64,000 nt of DNA from Bacteriovorax stolpii (GTDB lineage Bacteria; Bdellovibrionota; Bacteriovoracia; Bacteriovoracales; Bacteriovoracaceae): the NCBI GenBank assembly GCA_945883845.1, contig CAMCYI010000009.1:1-64000 (forward strand). Reading direction: 5' to 3'. This document shows, piece after piece, positions 41,347 through 50,792 of this stretch. The position numbers and the translations under genes are program-made. The notes below the pieces were generated by a model. It had not been told where the DNA came from, ran no database searches, and saw nothing but the letters and a program-made list of their open reading frames with translations. Each line of letters starts with the position of its first letter. Position 1 is the stretch's first letter.

Positions 41347-43506
41347 TTATTCAAGTTCAGATTTTTTTCTACCAACCCAGAACAACACTCCGGCCGCTCC
41401 CAGGAAGATCAGAAGTCCGAAGAGATCTGACGTTGCCAGAGTTCCCATCGCTTTCGAGAAGTCGAGCTTCTCGGCCACACCTTCCATCACCTGAGTGAGA
41501 GCAAGAAGAATTCCGCATATCGCTCCCCCGGCAATAAGGCCAGACGAGAAGAGAATGCCCGGGCCGGTTTCAGATTCAACTTCAGTTTGAACTGAAGGTT
41601 TTTTGCGTTCAACCAACCATCTCACAACGCCACCGACGAAAATCGGCGCAGATGCTGCGATCGGGAGATAAACACCCACCGCGAATGGAAGAGCAGAGAT
41701 TCCGCAAAGCTCGAGAACGAGAGCGAGGGCCACACCAAGAAGAACAAGTCCCCATGGAAGTTTTTGCGTGAGGATACCGTCAATGATGAGTGACATGAGA
41801 CGTGCTTTCGGAGCTTCGTATTTTGTTACTGAAGTTCCGTCATCGCGTTTGTTCACAGATCCATTGATCCCCGGATCTACGAGATAAGTAATTTTACCTG
41901 AATCATCAGCGAGGTACTTACCTGGTGAAAGGACAGCAAGAACATCTGAGGGAGATTGATCAGTCACCTGGTAAACATAGTATTCCCCAGAATCCTGACG
42001 GGCCTCCGGCCCCTGAACTTTTTGTTTTTCTTTGAGGTCCGTTACATTCGCTACCGTGTATGCAGGAACATTCTTTGTATAAACCGTGGAGGCATCATTG
42101 AGAAGCTTGAGTGAGTAACCGATCACAATGGCAGAAGTCAGAGCACCGATCAAAAGACCGATCTGCTGAAGGCGAGGAGTGGCACCGACAATATAACCTG
42201 TTTTCAAATCCTGCGATGTTGTCCCGCCGTTTGAAGCTGCAATACAAACCACTGCTGCAATTGAGAGAGCACCAACTCGGTACTCAGGGCCGATCCATCC
42301 GACAGCGAGGAACACGAGACATGTGAGAAGAAGTGTTGCCACTGTCATACCTGAAATCGGATTCGATGAAGAACCGATTTCACCTGTCAAACGTGAGCTT
42401 ACTGTCACGAAGAGAAATCCGAAGAGGATAATCATCAACGCTGAAAGAAGGTTAATGTGAAGTGCTGGTGCGAACCAGAGTGCAATCACCATCACTAAAG
42501 TTCCGATCACAACGAATGAGAACGGAAGATCATCGTCAGTACGGAGTTTCTTGGTTGCTTTTGATTTGTCGCCGCCCCCGAAGACGCTGGCCAGACCTGA
42601 CTTAGCACCATGAACGATGGTTGGAAGAGACTGGAACAAAGATATGATCCCACCTGCAGCAACAGCACCGGCACCGATGTAGAGAACGTAGTTTCTCCAG
42701 ATGTCGTGAATTTCCATGTCCTTGATGAGGATTTTCGCAGGGAAAAGCGGCTCAGCGAGGTTGCCCCCGAAGAGAGCGATCATCGGAATGAGAACGAAAC
42801 TTGAAAGAACACCACCGGCCATCATGATAGCAGCTGTGCGAATACCAATGATGTAACCCACTCCGAGAAGCTCTGGTGAAACTTCCGCAGAAATGGCAGA
42901 TCCTTTAAAGGATGAGAATATTTTTTCAGGAACATCTTTCCAAAGGTGCATGCCGACGTTGAAAAATTTGTAGAAGAGACCCAGGAAGAATCCGCCGAAG
43001 ACGATCTTACCTGAAGAGCCACCTTTCTCACCAACGATGAGAACTTCAGCACAGGCCGTCCCTTCCGGATAAATGAGCTTGCCGTGTTCTTTCACGATAA
43101 GTGCCTGACGAAGTGGAATCATCATGAGCACACCGATCAGACCACCGAGGATCGATACTGTCATGATCCGGCCGAGATCAAGGTCGTAGCCAAGGATCAG
43201 GAGAGCAGGCATCGTGACGGCCACACCAAAAGCGATAGACTCACCTGCGGAACCTGTTGTCTGAACCATGTTGTTTTCAAGAATGGTCGCTTTTCGGAAG
43301 CCGAACATTTTTGAGAGGCCCTTGAAAAGCGTGATCGAAAGAACGGCGACGGGGATCGATGCAGAAACAGTCATCCCGACTTTCAAAGCGAGATAAAGTG
43401 AAGAAGCACCGAAAAGAATTCCGAGGACGACGCCCATAAGGATAGGGCCGAGCGTAAACTCTTTCATGATCTCTGACGCAGCGACGTACGGCTTAAATTC
43501 TTTCAT
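41347..43506 (-). CDS. OPT-family oligopeptide transporter
   Basis: 719 residues, about 15-16 membrane segments: GVVLGILFGASSLYLALKVG near the start, NNMVQTTGSAGESIAFG (the conserved OPT NxxxQT/S-GE signature), YPEGTACAEVL and GGTTSQDLKTGYIVG. A soluble insert of about 100 residues lies near 480-570. OPT carriers import oligopeptides or metal-chelates with protons; for a predator, peptide uptake is natural. Strong homology class; substrate inferred. It is monocistronic. Confidence 0.93.
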   Translation of the reverse strand: MKEFKPYVAASEIMKEFTLGPILMGVVLGILFGASSLYLALKVGMTVSASIPVAVLSITLFKGLSKMFGFRKATILENNMVQTTGSAGESIAFGVAVTMPALLILGYDLDLGRIMTVSILGGLIGVLMMIPLRQALIVKEHGKLIYPEGTACAEVLIVGEKGGSSGKIVFGGFFLGLFYKFFNVGMHLWKDVPEKIFSSFKGSAISAEVSPELLGVGYIIGIRTAAIMMAGGVLSSFVLIPMIALFGGNLAEPLFPAKILIKDMEIHDIWRNYVLYIGAGAVAAGGIISLFQSLPTIVHGAKSGLASVFGGGDKSKATKKLRTDDDLPFSFVVIGTLVMVIALWFAPALHINLLSALMIILFGFLFVTVSSRLTGEIGSSSNPISGMTVATLLLTCLVFLAVGWIGPEYRVGALSIAAVVCIAASNGGTTSQDLKTGYIVGATPRLQQIGLLIGALTSAIVIGYSLKLLNDASTVYTKNVPAYTVANVTDLKEKQKVQGPEARQDSGEYYVYQVTDQSPSDVLAVLSPGKYLADDSGKITYLVDPGINGSVNKRDDGTSVTKYEAPKARLMSLIIDGILTQKLPWGLVLLGVALALVLELCGISALPFAVGVYLPIAASAPIFVGGVVRWLVERKKPSVQTEVESETGPGILFSSGLIAGGAICGILLALTQVMEGVAEKLDFSKAMGTLATSDLFGLLIFLGAAGVLFWVGRKKSELE

Positions 43507-43661
43507 ATCAAATCCTCTTAATTAGCAGACTTAAGACAAACTTAATCATGCGCAGAAGGAAAAGAAAAACAAAAAAAGGTAACAATTCAATGGTGCATTT
43601 TGCCCGCGGTTTACTCTCACTCGAAGCACCCTATGATGGAAGGACCAACTAAGGAGATTAC

Positions 43662-43934
43662 ATGTCAAAATGGACAGCACAGGTTCAAGTGAAGTGGACA
43701 AAAGATGCTCCGGTCTGGGAAGACTGGAACTGGCTCAAGAAGTGGAAAGAAGTTAAATGGGCCGCTTCGACAATGGGCGAATGGGACATGATTCTCTGGG
43801 TAGATTGCTCATCTCCGGCCGAACTCGAAAAATTTGTTCACGAGAAATTGTGGGCGAAGAAATGGGTCGCGGATACGAAATCGACATGGACTAAGGAAGT
43901 GTGGAATTCCTGGAACACAAAAAAATCAGCTTAA
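43662..43934 (+). CDS. tryptophan-rich small protein, RAM/AsnC-like fold
   Basis: 90 residues of which 14 are Trp (about 16 percent). Pattern: VQVKWTKDAPVWEDW ... STMGEWDMILWVDCSSPAELEKFVHEKLW looks like the beta-alpha-beta ligand-binding (RAM) domain at the end of Lrp/AsnC regulators, here without any DNA-binding part. No signal peptide. AAGGAG lies seven bases before the ATG, and a strong terminator follows. Free RAM-like proteins can bind small ligands. The Trp content is extreme. Confidence 0.7.
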   Translation: MSKWTAQVQVKWTKDAPVWEDWNWLKKWKEVKWAASTMGEWDMILWVDCSSPAELEKFVHEKLWAKKWVADTKSTWTKEVWNSWNTKKSA

Positions 43935-43945
43935 GTTGAAATTGA

Positions 43946-43966
43946 AAGGGGACCAAAGGTCCCCTT
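43946..43966 (+). terminator. intrinsic terminator
   Basis: AAGGGGACC, loop AAA, GGTCCCCTT, followed by CCTTTT; nine pairs, 12 bases after the stop of the Trp-rich protein. Confidence 0.85.
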
Positions 43967-43980
43967 CCTTTTGGAAAGTT

Positions 43981-44178
43981 TTAGTAAGCTGCGGGCCAGG
44001 ATAAGAGAAGTTTCTTAGAAAGATAAAGCCGAATCTCGTGCAGCGATGGGCCCACCTGCTTAATGATGTCTTTCAGTTCTTCAGCGCGGACATTCAGCTC
44101 ATCACACCAGTAATAGAGATCCAGTGAGCGGCCGGGGTTGATGTTTTTTTCGTCGATGATGTTTGTGTTTTCAGTCAT
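43981..44178 (-). CDS. DUF3606 small protein
   Basis: 65 residues matching the DUF3606 family: INPGRSLDLYYWCDELNV, then ELKDIIKQVGPSLHEIRLYL. The family is a small cytosolic helical protein often near stress genes; its function is not known. An AAAGGAG site precedes the ATG. It ends facing the terminator of the Trp-rich gene. Confidence 0.85.
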   Translation of the reverse strand: MTENTNIIDEKNINPGRSLDLYYWCDELNVRAEELKDIIKQVGPSLHEIRLYLSKKLLLSWPAAY

Positions 44179-44251
44179 GGCAGCTCCTTTAATAAAGACC
44201 TGCCCTCATTATAGAGAACAAACCCGGGTCTGAATTTAAGAGATTCTCAAT

Positions 44252-44458
44252 TTAAACGACCTTAACAGTTTGTCCGTTAAATTCGATAACTTGATCTTTT
44301 TTGATTTTGCAACGCTTACGGGTTTCCACGACACCGTCAACTTTGACTTTACCGTCTGCGATATGGTGCTTAGCTTCGCCTCCACTCTCCGTCAGGTCTG
44401 TCACTTTCATAAGGTCACAAAGAGGGATGAATTCTCCCTTCAATTTAAGTTCTTTCAT
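44252..44458 (-). CDS. S4 RNA-binding domain protein (YbcJ-like)
   Basis: 68 residues consisting of one S4-like domain: FIPLCDLMKVTDLTESGGEAKHHI, GKVKVDGVVETRKRCKIKKDQVIEFNG. This matches the YbcJ/YaaA group of free S4 RNA-binding proteins. It overlaps the Fe-S/beta-lactamase-fold gene upstream by four bases, so the two are co-translated. Likely binds structured RNA in ribosome or RNA quality control. Confidence 0.88.
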   Translation of the reverse strand: MKELKLKGEFIPLCDLMKVTDLTESGGEAKHHIADGKVKVDGVVETRKRCKIKKDQVIEFNGQTVKVV

Positions 44459-45330
44459 ACTTTCCGTTCCATTTCCCGGACGAGGTCTTCCAGCAGATTA
44501 TTTTTTGTAGGAAACGGAAAATACCCCCATCCTCCATGCCCCGGCAAGACCCATTCGAAGTTCTCCGACAAAAGTTTTCGCGTCGACTTGATTTGCTCTG
44601 TCCAGGAATACCAGCAGACTCCTCTTGAGGCCGTCAGGCGCGATGGATTTTCAGCTGTAAAAAGATGGTCTCCGGTGAACAGATACGAATCCTGATATAA
44701 AATCGCAATGTGCCCTTTAGTGTGGCCTGGCACGGGAATGATCTTGATGTCGTGGTCGAAGATTAAAGTCTCTTTGATGTCGAGCTTCCGTTCAACATTC
44801 TGAGTGGACAGATTGACATCGTCCTGATGAATGATCCTCTCGCAGCCAAAAGTTTCGGCATAAAGTGCGTGATCAGCAACGTCGTCCTGATGAGTAAGGA
44901 TCATGGTCTTAATCCCTCCCATCTTTTCAATTTCTTCGATCAGTAAGGCACTCATGCGAGGGCTGTCGATGAGGATGTTTCCATCGGCTCTCTGGATAAA
45001 GTATGACGAAGCCCCGTAAGAGTCACGGGATGTGTATCCGCAATAGTAAACGTTGCCAGAAATAAGAAGTGGAAACTGAACTCTGGCCTCACGAAATTCA
45101 ACTGGTGCGTTTTTTACACCGATTGAATTTGTAGGACACGAAATCATCGCCTCTTTCGCCTGAACCCATTCACGGGGTGAAGAAGGTTGCTCAACCACCA
45201 CAGAACGATCATCTTGTTCTTTGAAAATATTTTTTGCCAGGTGATAACATGTACCGCAATCAATGCAGGTCATGTCAACGAAGAGAGCTCCTGGAACATT
45301 AAGTGGATTTACGTTTTCCCATTTGGCCAT
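44455..45330 (-). CDS. MBL-fold hydrolase with N-terminal ferredoxin-like domain
   Basis: 291 residues. Residues 20-70 form a single 4Fe-4S-like unit (DMTCIDCGTC ... AMISCPTNSIG). The rest is a metallo-beta-lactamase domain with THQDDVADH (a variant of THxHxDH), PGHTKGH, FTGDHLF and LPGHGGW. The Asp in place of the second His may alter the metal site. The ferredoxin-plus-MBL fusion is a known but uncharacterised bacterial arrangement. Cytosolic; possibly redox or thioester hydrolysis. Confidence 0.88.
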   Translation of the reverse strand: MAKWENVNPLNVPGALFVDMTCIDCGTCYHLAKNIFKEQDDRSVVVEQPSSPREWVQAKEAMISCPTNSIGVKNAPVEFREARVQFPLLISGNVYYCGYTSRDSYGASSYFIQRADGNILIDSPRMSALLIEEIEKMGGIKTMILTHQDDVADHALYAETFGCERIIHQDDVNLSTQNVERKLDIKETLIFDHDIKIIPVPGHTKGHIAILYQDSYLFTGDHLFTAENPSRLTASRGVCWYSWTEQIKSTRKLLSENFEWVLPGHGGWGYFPFPTKNNLLEDLVREMERKV

Positions 45331-45387
45331 AAATAATCCTACGCCCGCTGACTTTCTCCTACAAGCTCTGTAGGCTTGTGAGAGGAG

Positions 45388-46485
45388 TTGACTATTTTAC
45401 TACTTGTGATCCTGGCCTTTGCGGTCCCCAATTTCAGTTATCTTTACTGGCGCCTGGCGCAGAGTCCGCTGGATATTTTCATCCTGGCCCTCCCCTTTTT
45501 ACTCCTCGCTTCTTTTCCGCTAAAAAAAATTCACCGCTGGCAGCGTAATTTGATTTATCTCTCTCTGGGAATTATCACATACATGACTCTAATGACTGTC
45601 ATGCGGGATTTAGCCTATCTCTTCACGGGTGTTCTCGTTCATCGAAACTGGGCCTATCTGGGAACGATTCTCTGCATATTAGCAGGAACTCTTCACGCCT
45701 GGTTTGGCCCACACATCAGGAATGTAAAACTTCCGATAATGAACCTTCATCCTGATCTTGTGGGATTCAAGATCGCTCAAATCAGTGACCTGCATGTCGG
45801 CCCGACGATCCGGAAAAAATATGTTCTTAAAGTTGTACAGAAAACAAATGCGCAGAACCCGGATGTCATCGCACTAACAGGAGATATTGGAGATGGCCCC
45901 GTAAAAATTTATCGTGAAGATATCCAGCCCCTCTCCGGACTTAAATCAAGGTACGGAAGCTTTTATGTAACTGGCAATCATGAGTACTATTGGAATGGAA
46001 ACGACTGGCTGAATGTCATGAATAATCTGGGCATCATCGTTCTGATTAACCGTGGTAAAATTATCAACGTTAATGGTGCGAAAGTTCTGATGGGCGGAGT
46101 ACCGGACCCAGTTTCAAAGCTCCACGCCGAAATTGAAATGATTGCTGATGCTGGTAAGGACAGCGACTTTAAAATTCTCCTTTCTCATCGTCCAGGTGTC
46201 GCGCGAATGGCACAAAAAAATGGATTTCATCTCCAACTCTCCGGACACACTCATGGTGGCCAGTTCTTTCCATGGACACTGATTGTAAAGTTCGTACATG
46301 AGTTTAGTCGCGGGCTTTCAAAACTTGGTGAGATGTGGATTTATGTGAACATGGGGACAGGCAGCTGGGGACCTTTCCTGAGACTGGGATCGACAACAGA
46401 AATTACTTTATTAGAACTTGAGGATGCCGGGGTCGAAACCGCCTCAGGCAATAAGATTGCCTATAAGACAGCTTCGACCGTTTAA
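45388..46485 (+). CDS. membrane metallophosphoesterase
   Basis: 365 residues: four N-terminal membrane helices (to ~115), then a calcineurin-like phosphoesterase with ISDLHVGP, LTGDIGDGP, VTGNHEYYW, LLSHRP and GHTHGGQF. All metal ligands are present. This is the YkuE/UDP-DAGP-like membrane-bound type. The start is unusual: a TTG at 45388 directly abuts GAGGAG, with no spacing; a GTG at 45406 is the nearest alternative. A six-pair hairpin ACAAGC/GCTTGT (45361-45379) lies just upstream of the ribosome site. Confidence 0.9.
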   Translation: MTILLLVILAFAVPNFSYLYWRLAQSPLDIFILALPFLLLASFPLKKIHRWQRNLIYLSLGIITYMTLMTVMRDLAYLFTGVLVHRNWAYLGTILCILAGTLHAWFGPHIRNVKLPIMNLHPDLVGFKIAQISDLHVGPTIRKKYVLKVVQKTNAQNPDVIALTGDIGDGPVKIYREDIQPLSGLKSRYGSFYVTGNHEYYWNGNDWLNVMNNLGIIVLINRGKIINVNGAKVLMGGVPDPVSKLHAEIEMIADAGKDSDFKILLSHRPGVARMAQKNGFHLQLSGHTHGGQFFPWTLIVKFVHEFSRGLSKLGEMWIYVNMGTGSWGPFLRLGSTTEITLLELEDAGVETASGNKIAYKTASTV

Positions 46486-46486
46486 A

Positions 46487-46633
46487 TTATTTAGAATTTA
46501 CTTTTACAGAAACTCGCCTATCGAGCTTGCGGATTTCTCGGCTGATATCATGTGTAAATGAATTGATCTTGCTCATGGCATGCTTTGCTTTTTTCTTGAT
46601 TGCTCTTTTCACCATCATTTTTTTCAGAAACAT
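46487..46633 (-). CDS. small basic protein
   Basis: 48 residues from ATG 46633, supported by AAAGGAG six bases upstream. Sequence is highly basic (FLKKMMVKRAIKKKAKHAM) with no signal peptide and no family I know; about one third of residues are Lys or Arg. It could bind nucleic acid or membrane. It ends two bases after the phosphoesterase stop, convergently. Confidence 0.55.
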   Translation of the reverse strand: MFLKKMMVKRAIKKKAKHAMSKINSFTHDISREIRKLDRRVSVKVNSK

Positions 46634-46768
46634 TCGGTTCTCCTTTGATAAAGACAAAGAGCTCATTTTAGCTTTGAAGCTTAAAGGGATGACAGTCAAA
46701 ATCCCAATCTTGAGGAGATTTTTGGCCTGAGTAGATAAAGAATATGATGGAATAAGATCGGAGGACTC

Positions 46769-47026
46769 ATGAATAAAACACTGATTTTATCTGCATTATT
46801 GTCATTTCCACTCTATGCTCAGATTTCACTTAGTGGAATAACTCCCAAAATGGGACAGTCCGTAAAGACGCTCAATCAAATGGACCAGAGTCAGGATGGA
46901 AAGCTTTCACGGAATCAAGGCCAGGAGTTGGAAGAGGAAAAAGGTGCGCCAGCGGAAAGTTATAATACTCAGGGCCACAGGGATTACGTGAAGCGGAGAA
47001 AATTTCAGAAGCACGGAAAGAAATAA
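46769..47026 (+). CDS. small secreted EF-hand-like protein
   Basis: 85 residues: signal peptide (LILSALLSFPLYA), then MDQSQDGKLSRNQ, which fits a degenerate EF-hand calcium loop (D-x-S-x-D-G-x-L-S), and a basic C-terminal end (VKRRKFQKHGKK). GGAGG precedes the ATG. Single EF-hand loops in small exported proteins usually stabilise or dimerise with Ca2+. Function unknown. Confidence 0.65.
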   Translation: MNKTLILSALLSFPLYAQISLSGITPKMGQSVKTLNQMDQSQDGKLSRNQGQELEEEKGAPAESYNTQGHRDYVKRRKFQKHGKK

Positions 47027-47030
47027 AAAA

Positions 47031-47050
47031 AGGGAGTTGAACTCCCTTTT
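47031..47050. terminator. bidirectional terminator
   Basis: AAAAAA-AGGGAGT, loop TGA, ACTCCCT-TTTT: placed between convergent genes ending at 47026 and 47062, with A- and T-runs that serve both strands. Confidence 0.8.
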
Positions 47051-47061
47051 TAAAGTTACAA

Positions 47062-47673
47062 CTATTTCTTCGGCTTACTTGATGTAGGTTTTGCTGATTT
47101 GGGTTGTACTGACTTGGGAAGCGATGATTTAAGTACTATCGATTTGATCAGGACAGTGTCCATGGGAACATCTCCATGACCACCCATCATACCAGTTTTT
47201 ACTTTCTTGATTCTTTCAACCACATGCAGGCCTGAAGTGACTTTTCCAAACACCGCGTAGCCGAAACTATCTGCAGACTCACCTTTGTGATCAAGTGCCA
47301 TATTGTCGCTGACGTTAATAAAAAATTGAGAAGTCGCTGAATCCACCACTCCGGTACGTGCCATGGCAATTGTTCCCACACTGTTGGTAAGACCGTTGCC
47401 AGCTTCATTTTTAATGGGTGCCTTTGTTCTCTTTTCTTTCATGTCAGCAGTCATTCCCCCACCCTGAATCATAAAACCATTAATGACTCTGTGGAAGATC
47501 GTCTTGTCATAAAATCCATCCTTCACATAGCCTAAAAAGTTTTTAACAGAGATGGGTGCTTTCGCTTCGTTAAGTTCAACTTCAATCGCCCCCATGGAAG
47601 TGTCGATGATAACAACGGGATTAGCGGCCATAGCAGAATTGATCAGGACGAGCATCAGCAAAACTGATTTCAT
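47062..47673 (-). CDS. periplasmic cyclophilin-type peptidyl-prolyl isomerase
   Basis: 203 residues from ATG 47673 with signal peptide ([14 protein letters not shown]). Cyclophilin core: [41 protein letters not shown]. The Arg of FHRV and the Phe in QFFI are conserved. It has a ~20-residue tail with PKS/KP repeats ([12 protein letters not shown]). Speeds cis-trans proline isomerisation during folding of exported proteins. AAGGA precedes the ATG. Confidence 0.93.
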   Translation of the reverse strand: MKSVLLMLVLINSAMAANPVVIIDTSMGAIEVELNEAKAPISVKNFLGYVKDGFYDKTIFHRVINGFMIQGGGMTADMKEKRTKAPIKNEAGNGLTNSVGTIAMARTGVVDSATSQFFINVSDNMALDHKGESADSFGYAVFGKVTSGLHVVERIKKVKTGMMGGHGDVPMDTVLIKSIVLKSSLPKSVQPKSAKPTSSKPKK

Positions 47674-47730
47674 GAAAGGATCCTTTGGAAGTTTTTGAAA
47701 GTATAACGACTCCAAGGCCCTGAGTAAATT

Positions 47731-49155
47731 CTAAAGCACGGGCGCGAGAAGATTCGCTGCCCGAGTTGTAATTCTATGAACAAGACTTAATTGCTCGAAA
47801 TCTTTCAAATGCATTTCCTGAGAATGGGCAAAATCGGCTTCCAGCATATGAGACATCTGGGAGATAAAATCTTTTTCAGTGCTGAGGACAGAGACTTCAA
47901 AGTTTATGAACATAGACCGACAATCAAAATTTGCAGACCCCACTACTCCAAAAGTCTCATCCACAACTATCGATTTCTGATGGAGAAAACCGGCAAGATA
48001 TCGGAAAACTCTGATACCGTGCTGGGCCAGTCGTTCCTGATAGACTTCACAGGCAAGCATGACAGTCCGTGAATCGCTGTGCGAAGGAAAAATAACTCTG
48101 ACATCTACCCCACGCATGCGCGCGAGGATGAGAGCATCGAGAAGGCTTTCAGGTGGAACGATATAAGGATTGGCAATCCATAGCCTTTTCGAAGAAGCGT
48201 TAATCAGTGCTAGGTGGGCGAGAAGACAAGTTTGTTTTTCGTCTGCAGGTCCTGTGTGAAGAACCATGACATTACAATCAGACTCCGGCAGATGAATTTT
48301 CCAATCAGCGCTCAGAGGTTTTTCATTACAGCAGAACCAGTCCTTAGCACAGGCCAGTTGAGCTGCGATCACAGACGGGCCCTGCAGACGTACATGGGTA
48401 TCACGCCAGGGTCCGTATTTGGCAGAATCCCCGAGATATTCAATACCAATATTGTGGCCTCCGACGTAGGCAACTTTTCCATCGATGACAATAATTTTAC
48501 GGTGATTGCGGAAATTTATCTGCAGCCTTCCTTTCTTACCATCATTAAAAGATCCAAGCTGGACACCTGATCTTGTAAATTCATCCCTAATGGACTGAGG
48601 AAGTTTTGCTCCGATCTCATCATTCAACACAGTCACGCGAAGACCTTCTCTCGCCTTTCGGGAGAGAATTTCAACGAACTGAAGTCCCAGGGCATCTGCC
48701 CTGAATATATAAACCTGCAGCACAATATAGTTTGTCGCCTTTTCAATATCATTAAGAATTCTCTGAAAAGTCTGATCGCCATCAATTAATAGTTCTATGC
48801 CATTTTTTCTTGTGAACCCCGGCTGATTCCCCGGTGCAATGGTGGCATTGATCAGATGAATTTCGTCTGACTGGGGAATGTAGCCCGCTTCGATGGCCTT
48901 GAGGCGCTCGAACTCCTGCTGTACTTTAAAATCCATTAATTTTCTTTTCGAATTGTAACCTTGAAATTTACTTCGCCCAAAGATAAGAAAGACAGGCACT
49001 GTTACCAGAGGAAAACTCAGCAATGCAAAAACCCACGCTGTCGCTCCTTGCGGAGTGCGTGAGCTCAGTATGGCGTAACACGCGCAAAAAATGCCCAGGA
49101 CGTATGAGATCGTAATGTAAGCGAACTCATACGGATGAGATGTGATGTAATCCAA
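47731..49155 (-). CDS. cls: cardiolipin synthase
   Basis: 474 residues. Two N-terminal membrane helices are followed by two phospholipase D motifs, HRKIIVIDGKVAYVGGHNIG and HQKSIVVDETFGVVGSANFD. The ...GATAWVFALLSFPLVTVPVF... helix and length fit bacterial Cls, which condenses two phosphatidylglycerols to cardiolipin. Both HKD motifs are intact. Monocistronic; the LysE gene lies 14 bases upstream on the minus strand side, likely co-transcribed. Confidence 0.93.
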   Translation of the reverse strand: MDYITSHPYEFAYITISYVLGIFCACYAILSSRTPQGATAWVFALLSFPLVTVPVFLIFGRSKFQGYNSKRKLMDFKVQQEFERLKAIEAGYIPQSDEIHLINATIAPGNQPGFTRKNGIELLIDGDQTFQRILNDIEKATNYIVLQVYIFRADALGLQFVEILSRKAREGLRVTVLNDEIGAKLPQSIRDEFTRSGVQLGSFNDGKKGRLQINFRNHRKIIVIDGKVAYVGGHNIGIEYLGDSAKYGPWRDTHVRLQGPSVIAAQLACAKDWFCCNEKPLSADWKIHLPESDCNVMVLHTGPADEKQTCLLAHLALINASSKRLWIANPYIVPPESLLDALILARMRGVDVRVIFPSHSDSRTVMLACEVYQERLAQHGIRVFRYLAGFLHQKSIVVDETFGVVGSANFDCRSMFINFEVSVLSTEKDFISQMSHMLEADFAHSQEMHLKDFEQLSLVHRITTRAANLLAPVL

Positions 49156-49168
49156 ATTTATCTCCAGA

Positions 49169-49891
49169 TCAGAAGATTATGCTTTGAAACAGATTCATGC
49201 GTACCTGGGTAATAACAGGCTCTTGATGGATGATGAAAGTTCCGGCGATCTCTTTTTGTTCGTATACGGCCATAACCCATCCATAAACATCAAGACTGAG
49301 TTTCGCTGAAAGAAAAATCAGAAATACTCCAGCACAGCTCATGACGAATCTCATCCTGCGCGGACTTCTGAACAATGGCATCATCTTAGATGAAGCTGTT
49401 GAAAGAGCGAGGAACCAAAGAAGAGAGTAAGTTGAAGCCCCGAGGCCCAGTGAAATTCGTTGATAGATGTCTTCGTATTTTGCGGAATATCCACCAATAA
49501 GGACAATCCCATCAATAAAAGCATGGGGGTTAACCACACTGAAAGTGATGGCCGCCAGAATGCTTTTTTTCAGGTCATGAGGTTTATCAGTAGATTCAGA
49601 AAAGATAAATTCTTCACCACGGGTACGGAGTTTTCCATAACCATAGTTGAAAAGAAAAAAGATCCCAAGGATACCGAAGAAGATCTTAACTTCAGGGAAT
49701 GACGTGAACAGTGTTCCTGCACCAATAACTCCCAACATGATAAGTAAAAAATCACAGAGGTAGCATACAAAAGACACGGCCATATAATTCTGGCGTTTCA
49801 ATCCTGATTCAAGAATATAAAGATTCTGAGCACCAAGGGCAAAGATCAGACTTGCCTGAAGCAAAAGCCCTTCTATAAAAACACTAACCAT
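49169..49891 (-). CDS. LysE-family amino-acid exporter
   Basis: 240 residues with six predicted membrane helices and the LysE pattern: ALGAQNLYILESGLKRQ near the start, a long loop, and TFSVVNPHAFIDGIVLIGGYS (the NPHxxxD signature). These carriers export amino acids, mostly basic ones. Strong family match; substrate not determined. Followed closely by the cardiolipin synthase gene. Confidence 0.9.
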   Translation of the reverse strand: MVSVFIEGLLLQASLIFALGAQNLYILESGLKRQNYMAVSFVCYLCDFLLIMLGVIGAGTLFTSFPEVKIFFGILGIFFLFNYGYGKLRTRGEEFIFSESTDKPHDLKKSILAAITFSVVNPHAFIDGIVLIGGYSAKYEDIYQRISLGLGASTYSLLWFLALSTASSKMMPLFRSPRRMRFVMSCAGVFLIFLSAKLSLDVYGWVMAVYEQKEIAGTFIIHQEPVITQVRMNLFQSIIF

Positions 49892-49939
49892 GTGTCCACT
49901 CCGGTTAAATCACATCCCGTGACTTTGAGAACATGAAAA

Positions 49940-50647
49940 CTATTCGACTGTAAGTTCTTCTTTAAATGATTCCAGTTCACCACAAGCGATAGGTAATCCC
50001 TCTGAAGGACTGTAAGTGATGTTGCCTTGAACAGTGTCCGGAACTGCGCGATTCGTACCGAAGATAACGACCACTCTGCTAGCTAGCTTGAGATTTTTTT
50101 CCTGGCCAATTTTCACCAGGTCATCTTCATCATTTGGATCTGTCGCTGTGAGGTCTGAGAGTAATTTTGAAAGAGATGTGCTGCGACGGTAAACAAAAGC
50201 ATTGGCCTCATTGGCAATAGGACCGAAGTCCATGCCTTCAATCTGTGAATCAAGATTGCTGTCGAGAGGAATCAATCTTTGTGAAAAGACTTTCATTCCT
50301 TCTACGATATCAATGTATCCATCCTGGTTATCATCAATCGCTGCACAACTTTTACCCGCCATGACGGCCTGAAAATGACGGACATCAGTAGGTGCATTGA
50401 TAACAGTTTCTTCAACGACAAGATCATCATTTTCGATCCGGAAAAGCACAACACCGGATGTTTCACCTGACATTGTCGGATTCATCGGCTTAAGTACCGC
50501 GCGAAAAAGTTGCTTAGATGATCGGGCCTCTTGTTGTCCGGATTTTTCCTGACCACTGCCCCCACCACTACTCTTTCCGCCACCACACGCAAGTAACGAA
50601 AGTAAGGCCAGGCTTAAAACCGCTTGAGAAAAAAACTTTATCGCCAT
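49940..50647 (-). CDS. lipoprotein with EF-hand-like motif, paralogue 1
   Basis: 235 residues: lipoprotein signal (LALLSLLAC) followed by GGGKSSGGGSG linker. A strand-rich domain carries CAAIDDNQDGYIDIVEG, with DDNQDGYID fitting an EF-hand loop, then RLIPLDSNLDSQ and VVVIFGT. The gene at 58810-59787 shares this layout (DENGDGFIDAVEA ... LIPLDADLGSQ ... VVVVYGA ... LPIACG). Resembles CHRD-type repeats. Probably an outer-membrane calcium-binding lipoprotein; function unknown. Confidence 0.78.
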   Translation of the reverse strand: MAIKFFSQAVLSLALLSLLACGGGKSSGGGSGQEKSGQQEARSSKQLFRAVLKPMNPTMSGETSGVVLFRIENDDLVVEETVINAPTDVRHFQAVMAGKSCAAIDDNQDGYIDIVEGMKVFSQRLIPLDSNLDSQIEGMDFGPIANEANAFVYRRSTSLSKLLSDLTATDPNDEDDLVKIGQEKNLKLASRVVVIFGTNRAVPDTVQGNITYSPSEGLPIACGELESFKEELTVE

Positions 50648-50792
50648 TTGAATTCCTCCAGAAAAATAAAAATGTCAGCAAGCCAATAAGCAAAAGCCGC
50701 GCCATTCCTATTAAGCAGTCCAACGGTATTTGAGGATGCACTGTATGGAAAAATTGCCCGATGATATTATGCAAAAAAGGAAGAATGCCTGA

